Shown piece after piece: positions 42,725-51,590 of a DNA stretch of 64,000 nucleotides. The notes under the pieces were generated by a model. The model had not been told where the DNA came from. It saw only the letters and a program-made list of their open reading frames with translations, and ran no database searches. Every line of letters begins with the position of its first letter. Position 1 is the first letter of the stretch. Source of the stretch: JANXVY01 sp040080145 (lineage in GTDB: Bacteria > Pseudomonadota > Alphaproteobacteria > Rhizobiales > Hyphomicrobiaceae). The position numbers and the translations under genes were made by a program. Where the stretch lies: positions 74,834-138,833 of the forward strand of contig JBEBJA010000067.1 in the NCBI GenBank assembly GCA_040080145.1, read 5' to 3'.

Positions 42725-42758
42725 CAGGCTGCCGGCATGAAAGCCGGCAGCCTGCTTT
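42725..42758. terminator. Bidirectional Rho-independent terminator
   Basis: CAGGCTGCCGGC-atgaaa-GCCGGCAGCCTG is a perfect 12-pair stem followed by CTTT and preceded by A-rich sequence. It lies between the convergent DUF4394 and pccA genes. Confidence 0.9.
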
Positions 42759-42783
42759 AATGGCGTGCTAGCCTTCAATCCAC

Positions 42784-44802
42784 TCACGCAAATTCGAGGA
42801 TAACCGCATCGACGGCGAGGCTGTCGCCGGCCTTGGCGTTGATCTTTTTGATGACGCCGTCGCGTTCGGCACGCAGCAGGTTTTCCATCTTCATGGCTTC
42901 GACAATGGCAAGGTTGTCGCCAGCTTGGACGCTCTGCCCCTCGGTGACATGCACAGCCTTGATCAGCCCCGGCATCGGGCACAGCAGATACTTGCTCATG
43001 TCAGCGGGAACCTTGATCGGCATCAGCGCCTCAAGCGCTGCTTCCCGGTCGGTATAGACATAAGCCGGTGCCTGAATACCACGATAGGCAAGGTTCACAC
43101 CGTTGAGGATCGGACGCACCTGCACCGTGACTGCAGACCCGCCGATGGTGCCATGCCAAACCGGATCGCCCGGCATCCAGTTGGATAAGATTTCCAGCGT
43201 CTCACCGCGCGCACGATCATCGTCGTGCAGCGTGACGTAAAGCGGCGTATCGAGGCCGCCTGCAACTTCCAGCTTTTGAACCGCCGAACCGATCTTGACC
43301 ACGCGGTTGGTCGCAAACCGGAATTCCTTGCCGCTCATCTGATCGGAAATTTCGCGGCGGCGCATGTTGTGTTTGTGGTCGATGGCGGCCGCGACGGCGG
43401 CCATGACGTGGAACTCTGCGCCCTGCGGCGCGCGCGGCGAGAACCCGTCTGGATATTCCTCGGCGATGAATCCGGTCGACAGGTTGCCAGAACGCCAGCG
43501 CGGATGCTGCATCAAGGAGGTCAGGAACGGAATGTTGTGCGAAATACCGTCGATGTAGAATGCATCCAGCGCGTCGGCTTGGGCATCAATGGCGGCTTCG
43601 CGGGTGCCAGCATGCGTGACCAGCTTGGCGATCATAGGATCGTAGTACATCGAAATCTCGCCGCCTTCCGTGACGCCGGTGTCGTTGCGAACCGTGCGCC
43701 CGTTGAAGATCCCTTCGGCGGGTGGACGGTACTTCACGAGCCGTCCGATCGAGGGTAGGAACTTGCGGTAGGGATCTTCGGCGTAAATGCGGCTTTCGAC
43801 CGCCCAGCCGTTGAGCTTCACGTCGGCTTGCTTGAGTGGCAGTTTCTCACCGTAGGCCGACCGGATCATCAACTCGACAAGATCGAGCCCGGTGATCATT
43901 TCCGTGACGCAGTGCTCGACCTGCAGGCGGGTGTTCATTTCAAGGAAGAAGAAGCTCTTGTCCTGGCCGGCCACGAACTCGACCGTACCGGCACTGTCGT
44001 AACCGACGGCCTTGGCCAACGCGACCGCTTGTTCGCCCATGGCCTTGCGGGTCTTTTCATCCAGCAGCGGCGAGGGTGCCTCTTCGATGACCTTTTGGTT
44101 GCGGCGCTGAATGGAGCACTCGCGCTCGCCCAGATAAACGACGTTGCCGTGCTTGTCGCCAATCAGCTGAATCTCGATATGGCGCGGGTTGACGATGAAC
44201 TTCTCGATGAACATGCGATCGTCGCCAAAGCTCGACTTGGCTTCCGAACGCGAGGCATTGAACCCGTCGGCGACTTCCTTCTCGCTCCAGGCAATCCGCA
44301 TCCCCTTGCCACCACCGCCAGCCGACGCCTTGATCATGACCGGATAGCCGATTTCGGCCGAGATCTTGATGGCATGCGCTGCGTCGGCGATCTCGCCCAA
44401 GTAGCCGGGAACGGTCGAAACCTTGGCCTTGGCGGCGGCCTTCTTGCTTTCAATCTTGTCGCCCATGGCGGCGATTGCGCCGGGGTTGGGTCCAATGAAC
44501 ACGATACCGGCCTTGGCGAGTGCAACAGGGAACGCCTCGCGCTCCGAGAGGAACCCGTAGCCGGGATGAACCGCTTCAGCGCCGGTCTGCTTGCAGGCGT
44601 CGATGATCTTGTCGATGATGAGATAGGATTCGGATGCGGGCGCCGGACCGATGTGGACGCTTTCGTCCGCCATTTCGACGTGGAGCGCCTCGCGGTCGGC
44701 ATCCGAATAGACGGCAACCGTCTTGATGCCCATCTTTCGGGCGGTTTTGATGACACGGCAGGCGATCTCGCCACGGTTGGCAATCAAAATCTTCTTGAAC
44801 AT
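42784..44802 (-). CDS. pccA: Propionyl-CoA carboxylase alpha subunit
   Basis: This 672-residue biotin-dependent carboxylase subunit converts propionyl-CoA to methylmalonyl-CoA with PccB. The biotin carboxylase domain starts KKILIANRGEIACRVIKTARKMG and has the ATP-binding KASAGGGGKGMRI and EMNTRLQVEH. After the BT linker domain the biotinyl domain carries the lysine in VEAMKMENLLRAERDG near the C-terminus. This layout fits PCC better than acetyl-CoA carboxylase AccC, which is shorter. pccB is not in the window, which is common in this group. Confidence 0.92.
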   Translation of the reverse strand: MFKKILIANRGEIACRVIKTARKMGIKTVAVYSDADREALHVEMADESVHIGPAPASESYLIIDKIIDACKQTGAEAVHPGYGFLSEREAFPVALAKAGIVFIGPNPGAIAAMGDKIESKKAAAKAKVSTVPGYLGEIADAAHAIKISAEIGYPVMIKASAGGGGKGMRIAWSEKEVADGFNASRSEAKSSFGDDRMFIEKFIVNPRHIEIQLIGDKHGNVVYLGERECSIQRRNQKVIEEAPSPLLDEKTRKAMGEQAVALAKAVGYDSAGTVEFVAGQDKSFFFLEMNTRLQVEHCVTEMITGLDLVELMIRSAYGEKLPLKQADVKLNGWAVESRIYAEDPYRKFLPSIGRLVKYRPPAEGIFNGRTVRNDTGVTEGGEISMYYDPMIAKLVTHAGTREAAIDAQADALDAFYIDGISHNIPFLTSLMQHPRWRSGNLSTGFIAEEYPDGFSPRAPQGAEFHVMAAVAAAIDHKHNMRRREISDQMSGKEFRFATNRVVKIGSAVQKLEVAGGLDTPLYVTLHDDDRARGETLEILSNWMPGDPVWHGTIGGSAVTVQVRPILNGVNLAYRGIQAPAYVYTDREAALEALMPIKVPADMSKYLLCPMPGLIKAVHVTEGQSVQAGDNLAIVEAMKMENLLRAERDGVIKKINAKAGDSLAVDAVILEFA

Positions 44803-45002
44803 GGGGGGGCTCTAGTCCTTCGAGATGTCGTGCGCGAAATGGTGCAAGGCGTGCCCTGGCAACGCTCAACCGAGCGGTCAGGAGAATGCGGTTTTCCCTA
44901 ACAAGCACGAAAAAGGTTTTCGTTGGCCGCGACTATAGTTTGAGCGCCCGTCAGAGCAAGTTCCACTTTCGAAACGGTCTGCGGCGTTCCGCCGGGGCAG
45001 TA

Positions 45003-46319
45003 TTACGCCGAAGTCCCCCCGGCGGCGATCCCGCTAATGCGCTGACGGACGAGTTCGACGGCGCTGCGTAGGCTGTACAACTGATCGGAATAGGCGAGCG
45101 GAATCGGAATGACGCTCACGGCATCCTCGATGCGGTGGATCTCGTCCTGGTATCGGGCCAGTTGTGCCGGTGAACGGTCCGACTTGATCGCGCGCTCCAG
45201 CAATTTCAACTTCTCATACCAAAACAGAATGCGCCGCTTGACCTGCCATTGATAGACCATCGGCACCACCTTGAATAATGGCACCAGGAGTGTAGCGATC
45301 GGAATGATCATGACCATCATCCGTTCGAAGAATACCGCGGCCCAGAACGGCAGATATCGCTGCAGGAACGGCGGACCGATCTTGTAATAGCGCGCGGCAT
45401 CGGCATCAATCGGCAACTCGGTATCGAGCGCTTGGGGAAACTCGTTTGCCTTCTTGAACAGACCGGCACCCGCATGGATTTCCTTGGCTGCCTCGACCAG
45501 CAGGCCGACGACGGCTGGATGCAGATCGTTGCGCACGACCAGTGTCGCGGCAGGTGCCACCAGCGTCACATCGGCTTCAGGAATATTGGCCGCCATGTCG
45601 ATAACCCCGGCGGGCAGCGTGACCTTGCTGAGATAGGGATTGAGCCGGGTCAGCGCTTCGGCTTGATTGAAATTGAAAACCTTGACGGACTTATCGTGCA
45701 GCAGCTTCTGAACCAGTTCGCTTTCGGCCGCCATCGCGAGGAAAACGGCATCCGCTTCGCCATTCGCCATCATGCTGACGGCGTCGGTGGCCGACGACCC
45801 AAGAAACGTCGAGTTGTCCGAGGTGACCCCGCTGGCCGTCAGAATGGCCGTCACGAGCGGCCGTGTGCCGCTGCCCTCGGCCCCCACCGCGATGCGCTTA
45901 CCGGCCAGATCTGTCAGGCGTTCAGCCGAAAGATCCGCGCGATGAAACAGCCAGAGCGGCTCAAGGAACAATCGGCCCAGCGACGACAAACCGGGATGGG
46001 TCGTGGCATTCGCCAGTCCACCTTGCACCAAGCCGATGTGAACGGACGCAGTGGTTTCCGTCAGCCGGGACAGGTTTTCGAGCGTTCCTGCCGACGGCTT
46101 CAGCGTCAGCTTGATCCCCGCCTTGGCCAGATGCGCCGCATACTGCTTACCGAACGCATGATAGGCGCCCCGTTCGCTGCCCGTGGTCATGGTGACTTCG
46201 CGCGGTGGTGCTGGCCCGACAAATTGATAGGCAAGAACAAACGCCCCGGCAATCAGCAGCGCGAGAGGCAGCAAAATCCAAGTCAGTTCGCGCCAGCGTG
46301 GCTTCGGTTTCGTCAACAT
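45003..46319 (-). CDS. TAXI-family TRAP-type solute-binding protein with membrane anchors
   Basis: This 438-residue protein has an N-terminal hydrophobic segment (LTWILLPLALLIAGAFVLAYQFV) and then the TAXI binding fold (MTTGSERGAYHAFGKQYAAHLAKAG...RIAVGAEGSGTRPLV). Near residue 330 two further hydrophobic segments follow (LPFWAAVFFERMMVMIIPIATLLVPLF), and a helical, charged tail occupies the end. Classical TAXI proteins are soluble periplasmic receptors, so these C-terminal anchors are unusual. No TRAP permease is adjacent, so this may be an orphan sensor or scaffold. Confidence 0.82.
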   Translation of the reverse strand: MLTKPKPRWRELTWILLPLALLIAGAFVLAYQFVGPAPPREVTMTTGSERGAYHAFGKQYAAHLAKAGIKLTLKPSAGTLENLSRLTETTASVHIGLVQGGLANATTHPGLSSLGRLFLEPLWLFHRADLSAERLTDLAGKRIAVGAEGSGTRPLVTAILTASGVTSDNSTFLGSSATDAVSMMANGEADAVFLAMAAESELVQKLLHDKSVKVFNFNQAEALTRLNPYLSKVTLPAGVIDMAANIPEADVTLVAPAATLVVRNDLHPAVVGLLVEAAKEIHAGAGLFKKANEFPQALDTELPIDADAARYYKIGPPFLQRYLPFWAAVFFERMMVMIIPIATLLVPLFKVVPMVYQWQVKRRILFWYEKLKLLERAIKSDRSPAQLARYQDEIHRIEDAVSVIPIPLAYSDQLYSLRSAVELVRQRISGIAAGGTSA

Positions 46320-46428
46320 GAAACGGGATCCCCTTGGCCCAACAGCCCCCCGGCTGCCAGAAGATATGTCTTGTAAAACATATTTCTGTCAGCTCAAGGG
46401 CTAAGGCACCAGGAGGACTTGAGAACCC

Positions 46429-47403
46429 TCAGGCCGCGCGGACAGCAGGCCTTGATCCAACGACGGGCGAAAGGACGCCGTCAAGCTCGCTATGCTGCAT
46501 GCTGAGCGCTTCCATCAGCGCGGCAACGGCCACAGATGGCCGCTGGTGATGGCGTTCCAGCGCCCCGGCGAGCCAGCCAGCTGTGATCGGGCGAATGTCG
46601 TCGCCGGTAATGATGGAAACCCGCTGACGCTCGAGTGCGGCAATTGCGCGATCTTCGTTCGATTGCCGATGGTAACGCCCAAACCCGGTCACTAGGCCGG
46701 CCACGGCACTGGTGCTGCCATGATCGGGGCAGAGAAACACCTCGCGGACCGGCCCAGTATGACCCGAGACGCTGAGCAGGCAATCTCCGATGGCTTTGCC
46801 GAACAATTCGCTCCAGCCCGAGAGCGGGTCTCCGGCGGTGATGACCGAGTTGATGGCAAAAAGTCCCTCAGCTTCGACCCGGGTGATCGAACCCTGCCCG
46901 CATGTGCCTGCAGAATAGAGAATATGCCGGATGACGTCGCAGTCCCGCCCGGTGATGGTGCCAATGGCCACAGCCTGCCCGTGACGCAAAGGTCCATCCC
47001 CAGCTGCCACCGCACAGTAGACTTCGTCGAGCAGCGTTGAAATGAGCCGCTCCGGTGCCCAGCGGGCCAGCGACAGCAATGTTTGCAGCAGCGCAAAAGT
47101 ATTGGCCGACAGAACCCGGCCTTCGGGTGCTGCGAGCCGCAACATCCAATCTGCCTTCAACGCCGTCAGATAGCCATGCGGTGCGGTATGATGAATGGCG
47201 AATTCGGTCAAGGCGTCGATGAAGACGCCCTTCCAGCTCGCGTGCTTCTCGCAAGATGACAACTCTATCGCGAACAACTCGCGAGCTTCTTGTTCGGTCA
47301 CCGGCCCGTCGAATGTCAGCGCATCGTGCAGGCGCACGACATCGACCGCAGTAATTGTGCCCTTGTGAGCTAAGGTATCAAGCCCCAGTGCGTGGAATGC
47401 CAT
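46429..47403 (-). CDS. Internally duplicated protein of unknown function
   Basis: This 324-residue cytoplasmic protein contains two similar halves. The first runs from GTITAVDVVRLHDALTFDGPVTEQEARELFAIE to W..VFIDALTEFAI. The second runs from GTITGRDCDVIRHILYSAGTCG..ITRVEAEGLFAIN to W.ELFGKAIGDCLL. In each, an ITxxD start is followed by a helical EF-hand-like spacing and a closing W-x-x-x-F/L-x-x-A-I helix. Short linkers with W..RLAAPEGRVLS connect them. I cannot name the family, although related hypothetical proteins occur in rhizobia. A 26-base tail of ORF beyond the repeats is Ala/Arg-rich. Confidence 0.72.
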   Translation of the reverse strand: MAFHALGLDTLAHKGTITAVDVVRLHDALTFDGPVTEQEARELFAIELSSCEKHASWKGVFIDALTEFAIHHTAPHGYLTALKADWMLRLAAPEGRVLSANTFALLQTLLSLARWAPERLISTLLDEVYCAVAAGDGPLRHGQAVAIGTITGRDCDVIRHILYSAGTCGQGSITRVEAEGLFAINSVITAGDPLSGWSELFGKAIGDCLLSVSGHTGPVREVFLCPDHGSTSAVAGLVTGFGRYHRQSNEDRAIAALERQRVSIITGDDIRPITAGWLAGALERHHQRPSVAVAALMEALSMQHSELDGVLSPVVGSRPAVRAA

Positions 47404-48047
47404 CGTCCAACTCCAGCAACGACAAATTGAAATATGAACTGCAGGTTAGTGCGGAGGGTCTAAATGAACCCCTAACACCCGCATCAATCCGGTGCGATTT
47501 TGTGCCCGTGAAGCCACATCGTGCCGCAATTGTGGGAAATGTAACACACCACTTGCCGGTGCAGGATGGTAGGGCGGCAGAGCCGCTTTGCGTATTGCGC
47601 CGTTGGGTGGACAGGACTTGGTGTCGGCGTAATACGCTGCGCTATTACGCCCTACGGGCAGGGAATATTTTGAGAAACTTTTTGCAGCGAGGGGCGCCGA
47701 TCTGGAGGCGAACCTATTGGTGACAGCAAGGTGCGAGTCAGGGGTACTCCACGCCGAGCACGATCCTGAGGCGCGCCGCACCCGCCTGGGTGAAACTCCC
47801 AGGTCAACGAGTGTTAAACGCTCCGGGGAGGCCAAAAATCTTAGCACGGAGCAGTGCCACAAGTGCTCTCTACCCACTCGGAAGACCCGCGCGCTTGACG
47901 CGCTGCTCCTCCCGTCGATCATTGTCAGTTGCCAGATTGCGAAAAAGCAGTTGTAAAACCTACTGCTAGCGAGACAGACAATGGTGCATCTGGCGTGGCC
48001 GTCACTCAGCGTTTACAAGTCACCCAAACCTCAGGGATAAGTGCAAC
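47404..48047. other. Long intergenic region without a supported gene
   Basis: This 644-base gap separates two divergent genes. It contains the palindromic repeat at 47568-47655 and a CCTGGG-tgaaact-CCCAGG hairpin (47785-47803). Open frames in it have poor composition and cross the repeat. A small RNA in 47700-47900 is possible, but I see no family-specific structure. Confidence 0.5.
47568..47655. repeat. Palindromic repeat, GTAGGGYGCAATA family (copy 2)
   Basis: GGTAGGGCGGCAGAGCCGC, GCGTATTGCGCC and the closing GCGTAATACGC...GCTATTACGCCCTAC share arms with the unit at 30928-31012. The interior differs, so the two are diverged members of one family. Confidence 0.8.
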
Positions 48048-48899
48048 GTGTCCGATCCAAAGGCTGCCATGACCGAGAGCCCGGCTCAGTCCGTTCCTGA
48101 AACGTCCTGGCGCGCAGCCTTCGACGAGGCGCAAAGGACGCACGCGGTCAATGTCGTGTGCATGAAATGGGGCGACCGCTATCCGGCAATGTTCGTCAAC
48201 CGGCTGTATGGCATGGTTAAGCGCAATACGTCCTGGCATGTCCGGTTTGTCTGTTTCACCGACGATGCGTCCGGCATCCGCCCCGAAGTTGAATGCCAGC
48301 CGCTTCCCAAGGTTGAGTACGATCCAGCGCTTGGTAAATACTGGCCTAAGCTCGGCTTGATGCAGAAGGACCTCGGTGGCCTCACCGGTATGACGCTGTT
48401 TCTCGACCTCGACCTGGTCATCCTCGACAACATCGACGCATTGTTCACTTACCCCGGCCGCTTCCTCATCATCCGCGAATGGAAAGATCCTCACAAGGGC
48501 TACGGCAACAGTTCGGTGGTGCGCTACTTCATCGGCGCCGAAAGCGCCGTCCTCGACCGCTTTCACGCGACGCCTCCCGAAGTCATCATCGAAAAGTACG
48601 CCTCCAAGGAACAGAACTTCCTGACCAAGGCTGTCGATGAAGTTGCGTTCTGGCCGCCCGAATGGGTCCCGCCGTTCAACCTCGATTGTCTGCCAGCCAA
48701 CCGCGTTGCCCGCTTCTTTGCCGCGCCGCAAAAGCCCGGCGGCGGCAAGATCCTCGTGTTCTACGGCTCAATCACCCCAAGCTCGGCGCTCCGCGGCGAG
48801 CACGAACCGAAAAAGCGCGTCGGCACCGGGCGCTCGTTCCGTCCCACCCTGCGACGCTTTCGGCCAGCCCATTGGATCGCGGACTATTGGACGGAATGA
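48048..48899 (+). CDS. Glycosyltransferase-like protein (first of three)
   Basis: This 283-residue cytoplasmic protein has NVVCMKWGDRYPAMFVNRLYGMVKRNTSWHVRFVCFTDD at the start and MTLFLDLDLVILDNIDALFTY (a DxD-like metal site, about residue 125), as in GT-A enzymes. No signal peptide is seen. GTG 48048 and an ATG at 48069 are both possible starts. Its two neighbours 48952 and 49670 are also glycosyltransferase-like and on the same strand, so the three probably form an operon making or decorating a surface polymer. Confidence 0.7.
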   Translation: MSDPKAAMTESPAQSVPETSWRAAFDEAQRTHAVNVVCMKWGDRYPAMFVNRLYGMVKRNTSWHVRFVCFTDDASGIRPEVECQPLPKVEYDPALGKYWPKLGLMQKDLGGLTGMTLFLDLDLVILDNIDALFTYPGRFLIIREWKDPHKGYGNSSVVRYFIGAESAVLDRFHATPPEVIIEKYASKEQNFLTKAVDEVAFWPPEWVPPFNLDCLPANRVARFFAAPQKPGGGKILVFYGSITPSSALRGEHEPKKRVGTGRSFRPTLRRFRPAHWIADYWTE

Positions 48900-48951
48900 C
48901 TCCTTCTGCGCAATAAGAGCGCAATATTTTAATCGCGGGGATGTTGCCAGT

Positions 48952-49665
48952 ATGACCGATGCCGAGACACCGCAGCCCCTGCCTGAGGAATATTCCTGGC
49001 TCGAGGGTGGGCAAAACTACATCGCCTGCGGCTTTTATACCCCCAATTATCTGCCTCAGATCCTGTCGCTCAAGGCGTCTCTGGAGGCGCAGAAGATCAA
49101 TCACTTCCTGAAGCGCTACGAACCGCGCGGCGGCTGGGAAGCCAACACCCGCATGAAGCCGGTGTTCGTCGACTATTGCCTCAACAAATTCAAAGGCACG
49201 GACATCGTCTACCTCGACGCCGACGCGGTGGTGCGAAAGCCGCTCAAAGCCTTCGACAACATGACGTCCGATGTGACGCTGCTGTTCCACCCCACGAAGG
49301 AACGCGGCAAGTGGTACCTGCGCATTTCGGCAGGCACCGTCGCGGTGCGCAACACGCAAGGTGGCCGCAAGTTTGCCAAGCTGTGGAAAGACGGCGAAGC
49401 CCGCGCAACAGCCACAACCGTTGACGAAGACCTCGTCTACATGGCCTTCGCCGATATGGCCGGCGTCTCCATTACCGTCTTGCCGCCGGACTATTACAAG
49501 ATCTTCGACGCCCCCGGTTCCGATCCAACCATCGAGCACTTCCAGGCCAGCCGGGGCCAGTTCAAGATCCGCAAAACCGTCCGCCGCACGTTGCAAAAGG
49601 CCGGTTGGATATTGGGCGCACTGGCCCTTGCCTACCTTGCTTACCGTTGGACACGCGGAGCCTGA
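48952..49665 (+). CDS. Glycosyltransferase-like protein with C-terminal membrane anchor (second of three)
   Basis: This 237-residue protein has the GT-A-like motif TDIVYLDADAVVRKPLKAF (DxD, about residue 88) and DEDLVYMAFADMAGVSITVLP, as in GT8-type folds. A hydrophobic anchor (AGWILGALALAYLAYRW) ends the chain, so the enzyme should face the cytoplasm attached to the inner membrane. The start ATG 48952 was preferred to a long upstream frame, because that frame overlaps the previous gene. GGGGATG precedes it. The next gene starts five bases after its stop. Confidence 0.7.
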   Translation: MTDAETPQPLPEEYSWLEGGQNYIACGFYTPNYLPQILSLKASLEAQKINHFLKRYEPRGGWEANTRMKPVFVDYCLNKFKGTDIVYLDADAVVRKPLKAFDNMTSDVTLLFHPTKERGKWYLRISAGTVAVRNTQGGRKFAKLWKDGEARATATTVDEDLVYMAFADMAGVSITVLPPDYYKIFDAPGSDPTIEHFQASRGQFKIRKTVRRTLQKAGWILGALALAYLAYRWTRGA

Positions 49666-49669
49666 CCCG

Positions 49670-50539
49670 ATGACAGGCATGCCCGCCGCAAGCAACTCGG
49701 ACGCGCCCCTGTTTGGCGGCGTGACGCTGACGATGATTAGCTGGAAGGCTCAGGCGACCATCCAGAAGACACTTGAATCCTATGAATCCGCCGGCATCCT
49801 CGACCTGTTTGCGCAAAAGCGGATTCACTTCAACGAGATCAGCCCCGCCGACATCGCCATCGCCCGGCGGTTCGGTTTCGACCATTCAGGCTCGGCGGCC
49901 AACACCGGCATTTTTGGCGCGGTCGACGCCGTAGCGGCGCAGGTCCGCACGCCGTTCATCCTGTCGCTCGAAAACGATAACCCGCTGGTGACCGATCGCG
50001 CGGGCCTGATCGCCATGCTGACCTCCGCGCTGGCCGACATGGAGGCGCGAAGCGTTCCGGCCTTCATCATGCGCTCACGCCGCGAACCTGGCGAACAATT
50101 CACCCGCGGTGAGCGCTACGCCCAGCGGTTCAATCTGGTATGGCCGCTCGGTACCGATGCTTCGCACCGCCGCCCGATGGCAAATCCACTGTTGCGCGCC
50201 TATGAGGATCGCCGCCGAAGCGCACTGAGAGGCAGCGCGATCTATGCGGAGGAAGACCCGACGCGGCGCCATCCGCGCATTATCGAAAAAACCGGGAACG
50301 GCAACTGGCTGACGCGGTCGACCTATCTGAACTGGTCAAACTGCGCCGTGCTGGCCAGGACCGATTTCCTCCGCAATGTTGTTCTGGACCGCGTTCGCAA
50401 CCATCCTGCACCGACCACGATCAATGGCCATCAAGACATTGAGGCGGCGTTGAAGGTCAACGGCTGGTGGCGAAAGCAAGGCTTCCTGATCGGCCAATCC
50501 GAACCCGGCCCCTTCACGCACAAGCGCCTGGATAGATGA
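49670..50539 (+). CDS. Glycosyltransferase-like protein of unknown type (third of three)
   Basis: This 289-residue protein has a nucleotide-sugar-binding-like start, GVTLTMISWKAQATIQKTLESYESAGILDLF, and FILSLENDNPLVTDRAGLIAML. DxD is not visible, and the exact GT family is uncertain. GGAG stands nine bases before ATG 49670, which lies five bases after the previous stop. A conserved-looking NGNWLTRSTYLNWSNCAVLARTDF near residue 200 is not a motif I recognise. Its position as the last gene of the block supports a role in the same pathway. Confidence 0.62.
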   Translation: MTGMPAASNSDAPLFGGVTLTMISWKAQATIQKTLESYESAGILDLFAQKRIHFNEISPADIAIARRFGFDHSGSAANTGIFGAVDAVAAQVRTPFILSLENDNPLVTDRAGLIAMLTSALADMEARSVPAFIMRSRREPGEQFTRGERYAQRFNLVWPLGTDASHRRPMANPLLRAYEDRRRSALRGSAIYAEEDPTRRHPRIIEKTGNGNWLTRSTYLNWSNCAVLARTDFLRNVVLDRVRNHPAPTTINGHQDIEAALKVNGWWRKQGFLIGQSEPGPFTHKRLDR

Positions 50540-50565
50540 GCGCCGCGTATCGGCCCTATCCCCCA

Positions 50566-50730
50566 TTTCGTCATGGCCGCGAAGGCGGCCAACCACGGCA
50601 GCCATCAACGAATCCAGGGCTGCTGGTCGATCCACCACGGTCGAATGGCAGGAGCGAATTCTTCGCGACCGCCCCTGCGCTTGCATGTCGTGGGTGGCCG
50701 CCACGCGTGGGGTTGGTGGGGCGGCCACGC
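50566..50730. repeat. Repeat element CGTCATGGCCGCGAAGGCGG (copy 1)
   Basis: TTTCGTCATGGCCGCGAAGG begins a unit repeated at the right end of the window (63946-64000). At the other side of this unit GTCGTGGGTGGCCGCCACGCG pairs with its start, so the element is palindromic. It resembles rhizobial intergenic repeats. Confidence 0.75.
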
Positions 50731-50815
50731 GCAAAGCAAAAAGAATACCAGCCCGCAGCCCGTCAAACGAAGAGTCAAAACTTCTGTGGGCTGGTATAAG
50801 ACACGCACTCACTTT

Positions 50816-50927
50816 CTTCTCCCCCTGGGGAGAAGATGCCCGCAGGGCAGATGAGGGGGACTTTCATTCGGCTGGCTTTGGCGCAAAGTCCCCTCACCCC
50901 AGCCCTCTCCCCAGGGGGAGAGGGGGC
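50816..50927 (-). repeat. Palindromic repeat, CTCTCCCC family (copy 2)
   Basis: CTTCTCCCCCTGGGGAGAAG, CCCGCAGGGCAGATGAGGGG and CCCTCTCCCCAGGGGGAGAGGG form the inverted equivalent of the unit at 33453-33570. The two ends are well conserved and the middle differs. Confidence 0.85.
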
Positions 50928-51007
50928 ACCGGCTCGCTATGTTGGCGCGTATGGGCCTGCGCGGCCATGACGGTGATTTGATCCAGGGTCAGACTAACAC
51001 CACAGCC

Positions 51008-51376
51008 TCAACGGCTGAACGTCCGCCACCACCACCCGCGCACCGACGGGTTGTGCTTGTCGGCTGTGATGTGTTCACCGGCATCGTTTTGTGCAGCCTT
51101 CACGGCCCGGTATTCACCTTTGGTGATCTTGCCGTCAGAGCTGGCTTGGGCTTCGAGCTTGCCGATGCGGCGCTGCTCGCGCACGAGACGGGCGCGTTCC
51201 CACCAGGTCAAACTTCCGTTCTTGCGGCCTTCAACAATCGCTTCTGCCTGTGCGGCTTCGCGCTTGTCGATCGCCTCCTGGCGGATTTGCGACGCGGACT
51301 TGGCGCTTGCGGGACCTGCCAGCACGGCACCGGCGACGACGGCAATCAGCAGACCAGAAACAGACTTTGAGTACAC
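51008..51376 (-). CDS. Small exported protein of unknown function
   Basis: This 122-residue protein starts at GTG 51376, preceded by GGGAGG five bases upstream on this strand, which decides the start against a longer frame. A signal peptide (VYSKSVSGLLIAVVAGAVLAGPASA) is followed by a basic, helix-rich mature part with RKNGSLTWWERARLVREQRRIGKLEAQASSDGKITKGEYRAVK. It may be a periplasmic helper. I do not recognise the family. It is divergent from the J-domain gene. Confidence 0.72.
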   Translation of the reverse strand: MYSKSVSGLLIAVVAGAVLAGPASAKSASQIRQEAIDKREAAQAEAIVEGRKNGSLTWWERARLVREQRRIGKLEAQASSDGKITKGEYRAVKAAQNDAGEHITADKHNPSVRGWWWRTFSR

Positions 51377-51590
51377 TTTATCCTCCCATGATGGCGCAGG
51401 TGTATGAAAGAGCCTTTGCGCAGTGGATGCAGACACCATGAAACACGCCACCTGAACTCCAACTGATTGCCGCGTTAGCTGGCGTTCAGGAACCCGCGTT
51501 AACGCATCGTTTGCCGTTGCAGGTGTTAACTCCACGACAGCCTCCTGCGCGCCGCAGGTGCCCTCATGCCTGCTTGGAGACGTGGCCCTG

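Larger units (their letters stand above)
50540..51007. other. Intergenic region made of stacked repeats
   Basis: No gene is supported here. Three repeat structures follow one another: the CGTCATGGCCGCGAAGG element (50566-50730), an ATACCAGCCC / GGGCTGGTAT dyad (50745-50797) and the CTCTCCCC palindrome (50816-50927). Confidence 0.7.

Noticed and set aside
47446..47922. 158-codon minus-strand frame in the long gap
   Set aside because: It runs through the palindromic repeat and has a composition rich in Arg/Ser/Pro typical of noncoding GC-rich DNA.
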